Shown here: positions 5,804 through 8,782 of the stretch, piece by piece
Position numbering within the stretch: the first letter of the stretch is position 1
Layout of the letters: each line of letters begins with the position of its first letter
NCBI GenBank assembly: GCA_020630045.1
Contig: JAHDCE010000138.1
Span: 1-8,782 of the forward strand
Direction of reading: 5' to 3'
Source of the DNA: Saprospiraceae bacterium
GTDB lineage: Bacteria > Bacteroidota > Bacteroidia > Chitinophagales > Saprospiraceae
Length of the DNA: 8,782 nucleotides
Notes under the pieces: model-generated
Told to the model about the DNA's origin: nothing
The model's input: only the letters and a program-made list of their open reading frames with translations
Databases searched by the model: none
Program-made: the position numbers and the translations under genes

Positions 5804-6825
5804 ATTGATATGAGTTTTAACTCCGCTTCAAAAATTCCGTTTTTAGCACTTGTGTTTATAGTATGCTTCTCGGGATAAATCAAGGAGAGGCGCTTTTTTA
5901 GATTCTCCAATCCGATTCCTCCCGTTTTGTCCTTTTCTTGCTTTTTAATTTTATTCCTTACGGAAAATATCAAATCCTTTTCTTCTTTTTTTAAAACAAT
6001 ATGAACCGGAGAATTTTCATCTTTTAATTCTCCATGCTTAAAAGCATTTTCAATAAAAGGAATAAATAAATAAGGAGAGATTTGTGTCCGTTCAAGCCCC
6101 TCTTCTATTTCCTGAGAAATTGCAAGCGGACGAGCATCTCGCATCTGCTCCAGTTCAATGAAATCGTTGATATAATTCATTTCTTTTTCCAACGGTATTT
6201 TTTTATCTCCTTCGTACAATGAATAGCGAATTAAATTCGAAAGCTTAGAAACATAAGGTAATGAAGCATCCGATTTTTGATAAATCAAAGAATATAAATT
6301 ATTCAAACTATTAAATAAGAAATGAGGGTTAATTTGGGATTTTAAAAATGAAAGTTCTGTCTTTTTGTTTTCCACGATGAGTTCGCTACTCTTTCGTTCA
6401 TTGTACAATGAATAGCGAAAGAAAAAATAAATACAACCTACCAAAGCAAAACCGGAAGTGAAGAAAGAATTGTCAAACCAATAGTGCAAAGGTTCTACCT
6501 TGAAATAATTACCTGAACCGAAAACATGAAGGTAAATCACTTCCTCTATCGTATATCTGATGAGTGACAAGCCGATGAACAGCAAGATGAAAGCCGGTAA
6601 TATATAAATGTATTTCCGTTGAGGAACGGTCTTGTGGAGAATCAGATATGCTCCGATAGCAGCCAGCCATTGAACGAACATGGACGAGATGTCCAAGTGC
6701 GGGTACTTACTATACCCTTCAATCAATTTCGCAACGCTTGCCCCATTGACCAATTCAACGAATGGATATTGGTAAAAGTAGTATAACGCACACCAGCCTA
6801 TCAGTGGTAATATCTTGATTTTCAT
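5797..6825 (-). CDS. LytS/YehU-type membrane sensor histidine kinase
   Basis: This 342-residue kinase has four hydrophobic segments in its N-terminal half (about residues 6-22, 48-64, 73-90 and 120-137) with short loops, so it probably senses something in or near the membrane. A short helical linker (about 140-162) leads to the His_kinase domain. The phospho-acceptor is His168 in QINPHFLFNSLNNL, the signature of this family. The ATPase part has an N-box FIENAFKHG (Asn260) and the G-box TGGIGLENLKKRL (302-306). The family usually pairs with LytTR regulators, as here: the gene overlaps the regulator by 7 nt. The ATG at 6825 lacks a Shine-Dalgarno. A TATATTTG sequence on the minus strand ends only 4 nt upstream, so the mRNA could be leaderless. 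Ligand unknown. The motif RYSLY occurs twice (137-141 and 200-204), encoded by an identical 17-nt stretch. Confidence 0.94.
   Translation of the reverse strand: MKIKILPLIGWCALYYFYQYPFVELVNGASVAKLIEGYSKYPHLDISSMFVQWLAAIGAYLILHKTVPQRKYIYILPAFILLFIGLSLIRYTIEEVIYLHVFGSGNYFKVEPLHYWFDNSFFTSGFALVGCIYFFFRYSLYNERKSSELIVENKKTELSFLKSQINPHFLFNSLNNLYSLIYQKSDASLPYVSKLSNLIRYSLYEGDKKIPLEKEMNYINDFIELEQMRDARPLAISQEIEEGLERTQISPYLFIPFIENAFKHGELKDENSPVHIVLKKEEKDLIFSVRNKIKKQEKDKTGGIGLENLKKRLSLIYPEKHTINTSAKNGIFEAELKLISIC
6214..6419. repeat. Pair of identical 17-bp direct repeats inside the kinase gene
   Basis: GTACAATGAATAGCGAA occurs at 6214-6230 and again at 6403-6419, exactly 189 bp (63 codons) apart and in the same reading frame. 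Both copies encode Arg-Tyr-Ser-Leu-Tyr on the minus strand, one just after the last membrane segment and one after the phospho-acceptor helix. Flanking bases differ immediately on both sides. Recombination between copies would delete 63 codons in frame, including His168. Confidence 0.85.
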
Positions 6826-6829
6826 ATCC

Positions 6830-6837
6830 CAAATATA
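6830..6837 (-). promoter_or_regulatory. Candidate -7 element of the kinase/regulator operon
   Basis: TATATTTG on the minus strand fits the Bacteroidota -7 consensus TAnnTTTG perfectly. Its last base is 4 nt before the kinase ATG, so transcription would start at or next to the start codon and the message would be leaderless. No TTG is present at the usual -33 distance, which would suit a promoter needing an activator. Confidence 0.35.
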
Positions 6838-6887
6838 AGGTGAAACCCCACTCCTCGACGTCTCGATTCCTGAAACCGCTCCATTTT

Positions 6888-6919
6888 ATCGGTGAACCGG
6901 ACAAAATCATCGGTAAACC
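6888..6919. promoter_or_regulatory. Direct repeats with 21-bp period, candidate LytTR binding site
   Basis: ATCGGTGAACC at 6888-6898 and ATCGGTAAACC at 6909-6919 differ at one base in eleven and start exactly 21 bp apart, two helical turns. On the minus strand they read GGTTCACCGAT and GGTTTACCGAT; the inner GTTCAC and GTTTAC fit the GTTN[A/G][T/C] core of published LytTR sites (9-bp repeats separated by 12 bp). The site lies 63-94 bp upstream of the kinase start and between divergent genes, so the regulator encoded at 5803-5093 may control its own operon and the secreted genes on the other strand. Two weaker related copies, TGAAACCCC at 6841 and TGAAACCGC at 6871, lie closer to the kinase. 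Confidence 0.45.
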
Positions 6920-7059
6920 CCGAAAAGACAGAAAATCGCTCTTACAGATGAAATCCCTAGGTTAGCCGATTGCGTTTGCCCCGCCTTCAAAGTGCTCCTA
7001 ATTTTACCCTTGTAATCGGGCGGAAGCCTAACAATGACAAACATTAAAAATTAAATATC

Positions 7060-8043
7060 ATGAAAAATTTAGCAGCTATCATTATCATTCTAAACCTATT
7101 TGTCGGACAACTATTAGGGCAGACAAATGGAGATTCAACTCAAAAAGAAGTATTCATCATAGGTACTATGCATGAAGTGCCGGGTTTCTTTAAAAACAGT
7201 TACAAGCCACTGTATAAAAAAGCCCTCGCATATCGTCCGGATGCGATTTATGTCGAACGGATCCGCCCTCAGGATAATGTCAGTATGGAAAAAACCATTC
7301 CTTGGTTGATTGAAGCCTCCGATTCTATGAAGCAGGTAGTGGAAGTGGATGAAACCAGATTTGAAAAATTAGCTTCCACCAATCCTAAAGAAATGACCCA
7401 AGAGGATTTTGTCTTCATGTATAAAGCATATATCATCAAAAAGGATCACGCCAATTTCCGCTATTATCAATACTTGGCAAAGTACGGAGTCGAAGGCTCG
7501 AAAAAACCAAGTCGGGAAGAAAATGGTGATGTTTCCTACAAGTTAGCGTCAACGCTTGGAATACCTTATATCCATTCTATGGATGATCAAACACATCGCG
7601 ATAAGTATTTCAAAGCATGGCAAGAGTGTGCCAAGGAGAGCGAAAAGAATGGTGAGAATAAAGGTCTTAGGAGATTGGTGATTCGAGAAACCTTACGTTC
7701 TATATTCCCTTCAATTTTCGGAAGATTGGGACATTATACAAATAAGAAAAAGACCTTGGAAGTTTACCACAAAGTCAACTCCTTCAGATATGTCGAAAAC
7801 CAATGTGAACCATGTTCAGACGGATTGCATTATTGGGACGATCGCAATAACTCAATGGCCCGTAACATCGGAACTCAAGTCTTAGAAAATAATAAACGGA
7901 AAAACCTCGTCGTAGTCGGAGCCGGACACGTAGTAGGATTGAAAGAAGCCCTGAACCGCCAATTCCCGGAAATAAAAGTAACCACGATATACAAGCTGGA
8001 CGACAAAGAACCTGAAGGACAAAACCAAGTAGCCGCCAAGTAA
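7060..8043 (+). CDS. Secreted TraB/TIKI-superfamily (DUF5694-like) protein
   Basis: The protein has 327 residues. A hydrophobic N-terminus (residues 4-19, ending LLGQ) looks like a signal peptide, so it is probably periplasmic or anchored. The mature protein carries both GxxH signatures of the TraB/TIKI/PrgY superfamily: GTMH at 35-38 near the N-terminus, followed by RPDAIYVER with conserved Glu66, and VVVGAGHVVGL with GAGH at 287-290 near the C-terminus. Animal TIKI proteins of this superfamily are metal-dependent proteases; bacterial relatives are largely uncharacterised, so protease activity is a hypothesis. The middle (about 150-260) is helical and charged and contains a CEPC motif (about residue 250). 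The ATG at 7060 lies in an A/T-rich leader without Shine-Dalgarno. The next gene starts 37 nt downstream, so the two are likely co-transcribed. It is divergent from the two-component system and may be one of its targets. Confidence 0.8.
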   Translation: MKNLAAIIIILNLFVGQLLGQTNGDSTQKEVFIIGTMHEVPGFFKNSYKPLYKKALAYRPDAIYVERIRPQDNVSMEKTIPWLIEASDSMKQVVEVDETRFEKLASTNPKEMTQEDFVFMYKAYIIKKDHANFRYYQYLAKYGVEGSKKPSREENGDVSYKLASTLGIPYIHSMDDQTHRDKYFKAWQECAKESEKNGENKGLRRLVIRETLRSIFPSIFGRLGHYTNKKKTLEVYHKVNSFRYVENQCEPCSDGLHYWDDRNNSMARNIGTQVLENNKRKNLVVVGAGHVVGLKEALNRQFPEIKVTTIYKLDDKEPEGQNQVAAK

Positions 8044-8080
8044 ATCACACTCTTAACTATTCACTATTAAAATCAAATTC

Positions 8081-8782
8081 ATGAAAAAGATATTATTAAT
8101 CATCGCCATCGCATTCACCACTTTCTCAACAGTAGACGCCCAGTGGTGGAATTGCAAAAACAAGAAGATAAAAGGTAACGGGAAAGTCATTACTACCTCA
8201 AGGACAGTAGGGGAGTTCGAATCCATAAAAGTAGCAGGGTTCTGGGATGTCGAACTCGTTTCGGGATACGAAGGGAAAATCAGTATATCCGGAGAAGAGA
8301 ATCTGTTAGAATACATCGAATCATCAGTTGAAAATGGCACCTTGACGATAAAGACGAAAAAAGGATTTAGCCTTTACAACAAGAAAAAAATATCAATCAC
8401 GATTCCCTTCAAAAGTGTAGAAGGAGTAGCTTTAGTCGGTTCCGGAAGCATCATTTCAAAGGAAGTAATAACAGCGGAACAGTTCAATGTTTCTGTGACC
8501 GGAAGTGGGGACGTTTCACTAAATGTGAAGGCGATAGATATCAAAAGTGTTATTACGGGAAGCGGCGATTTGTCAATAAACGGAAATGCGGAGAACTTAA
8601 ATGTGAAGGTGACCGGTTCGGGCACATTCGAAGGAAAAGGTTTGATTGTGGAAAATACAACAGCTAAAGTGTCCGGGAGTGGAGATGTGAGTATTACGAC
8701 GAAAGAAACCATTCATGCCAGTGTAAGTGGAAGTGGCGACATCGAGTATTATGGTTCACCATCAGAAGTAAAGGCAAAAAGT
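8081..8782 (+). CDS. GIN-domain (DUF2807) secreted protein, 3' end beyond the window
   Basis: The frame is open from the ATG at 8081 to the window end, 234 codons without a stop, so the gene is truncated only by the window. A signal peptide (Lys-Lys, then hydrophobic residues to Val-Asp-Ala at 18-20) is followed by Gln-Trp-Trp. Residues 40-234 match the head-GIN/DUF2807 family: EFESIKVAGFWDVEL and SGEENLLEYIES, then a ladder of GSG turns at residues 120, 141, 160, 179, 199 and 217. The spacing of 18-21 residues is expected for coils of a beta-helix. Related proteins end soon after such a ladder, so little is probably missing. Family members are exported or surface proteins of Bacteroidota with no settled function; some annotations call them putative adhesins. 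It follows the TraB-like gene by 37 nt and shares a similar A/T-rich leader (ATTAAAA, then ATCATG or TTCATG), suggesting one operon. Confidence 0.88.
   Translation, partial: MKKILLIIAIAFTTFSTVDAQWWNCKNKKIKGNGKVITTSRTVGEFESIKVAGFWDVELVSGYEGKISISGEENLLEYIESSVENGTLTIKTKKGFSLYNKKKISITIPFKSVEGVALVGSGSIISKEVITAEQFNVSVTGSGDVSLNVKAIDIKSVITGSGDLSINGNAENLNVKVTGSGTFEGKGLIVENTTAKVSGSGDVSITTKETIHASVSGSGDIEYYGSPSEVKAKS
8438..8737 (+). repeat. Six GSG turn repeats encoded in the GIN-domain gene
   Basis: The codons for Gly-Ser-Gly recur six times at intervals of 54-63 nt, each usually preceded by a beta-branched residue and Thr or Ser and followed by Asp (VTGSGD, ITGSGD, VSGSGD, VSGSGD). Codon choice differs between copies (GGAAGTGGG, GGAAGCGGC, GGTTCGGGC, GGGAGTGGA), so these are diverged protein repeats rather than recent DNA duplications. 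Confidence 0.8.

Noticed and set aside
6975..7012. Promoter for the TraB-like gene from TTTG (6975-6978) and TACCCTTG (7005-7012)
   Set aside because: The -7 has a mismatch and the spacer is 26 nt, longer than the usual 19-23, so it was not listed as a feature.
8053..8712. Minus-strand open frames at 8053-8340 and 8374-8712
   Set aside because: They lie opposite the GIN-domain gene, whose signal peptide and GSG ladder are unmistakable; Ser/Pro-rich antisense frames arise from its repeated codons.
8438..8737. Tandem repeat or CRISPR-like array at the right end
   Set aside because: Repeats are of protein-level GSG turns with differing codons inside one open reading frame; there are no conserved DNA repeats with unique spacers.

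Overview
The window looks like chromosome of a member of the Bacteroidota, though no rRNA or other taxonomic marker is present to confirm it. Most genes have A/T-rich start contexts without a Shine-Dalgarno sequence. There are several lipoprotein-type signals, a LytS-type kinase with a LytTR regulator, and a secreted GIN-domain (DUF2807) protein, all common in that phylum. Base composition is uneven. Hand counts give about 22-37% G+C in sampled lines of the first 1.3 kb, 52-55% in sampled lines of the sulfite dehydrogenase gene, and about 30% in a sampled line of the kinase gene.

Layout. Positions 1-1263 (+ strand) hold two small AT-rich genes of unknown function, both with lipoprotein-like N-termini. 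They converge on a tightly packed minus-strand cluster, read from 4915 down to 1440: a membrane di-iron hydroxylase of the sterol desaturase/fatty acid hydroxylase superfamily, a Tat-exported sulfite oxidase-family molybdoenzyme, a membrane-anchored monohaem cytochrome c, and a tandem-domain rhodanese with a lipoprotein-like signal. Gaps are 8 nt, then 2 nt, then a 17-nt overlap. Upstream on the same strand (6825-5093) is a sensor kinase/LytTR response regulator pair whose genes overlap by 7 nt. Divergent from it on the + strand are a secreted TraB/TIKI-like protein (7060-8043) and a GIN-domain protein (from 8081) cut by the window end.

How the genes may work together. The minus-strand cluster reads as a periplasmic sulfur module. 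The rhodanese could release sulfite from thiosulfate, the molybdoenzyme could oxidise sulfite to sulfate, and the cytochrome could pass electrons to the respiratory chain. The hydroxylase is the unexplained partner, and its co-transcription with a sulfite dehydrogenase is the most interesting point here. The kinase/regulator pair may control itself and the divergent secreted genes: the intergenic region carries an 11-bp direct repeat with a 21-bp period, the geometry expected for a LytTR dimer.

No mobile element, CRISPR array, tRNA or rRNA was seen. No gene-free stretch exceeds 300 bases; the longest is 6826-7059.
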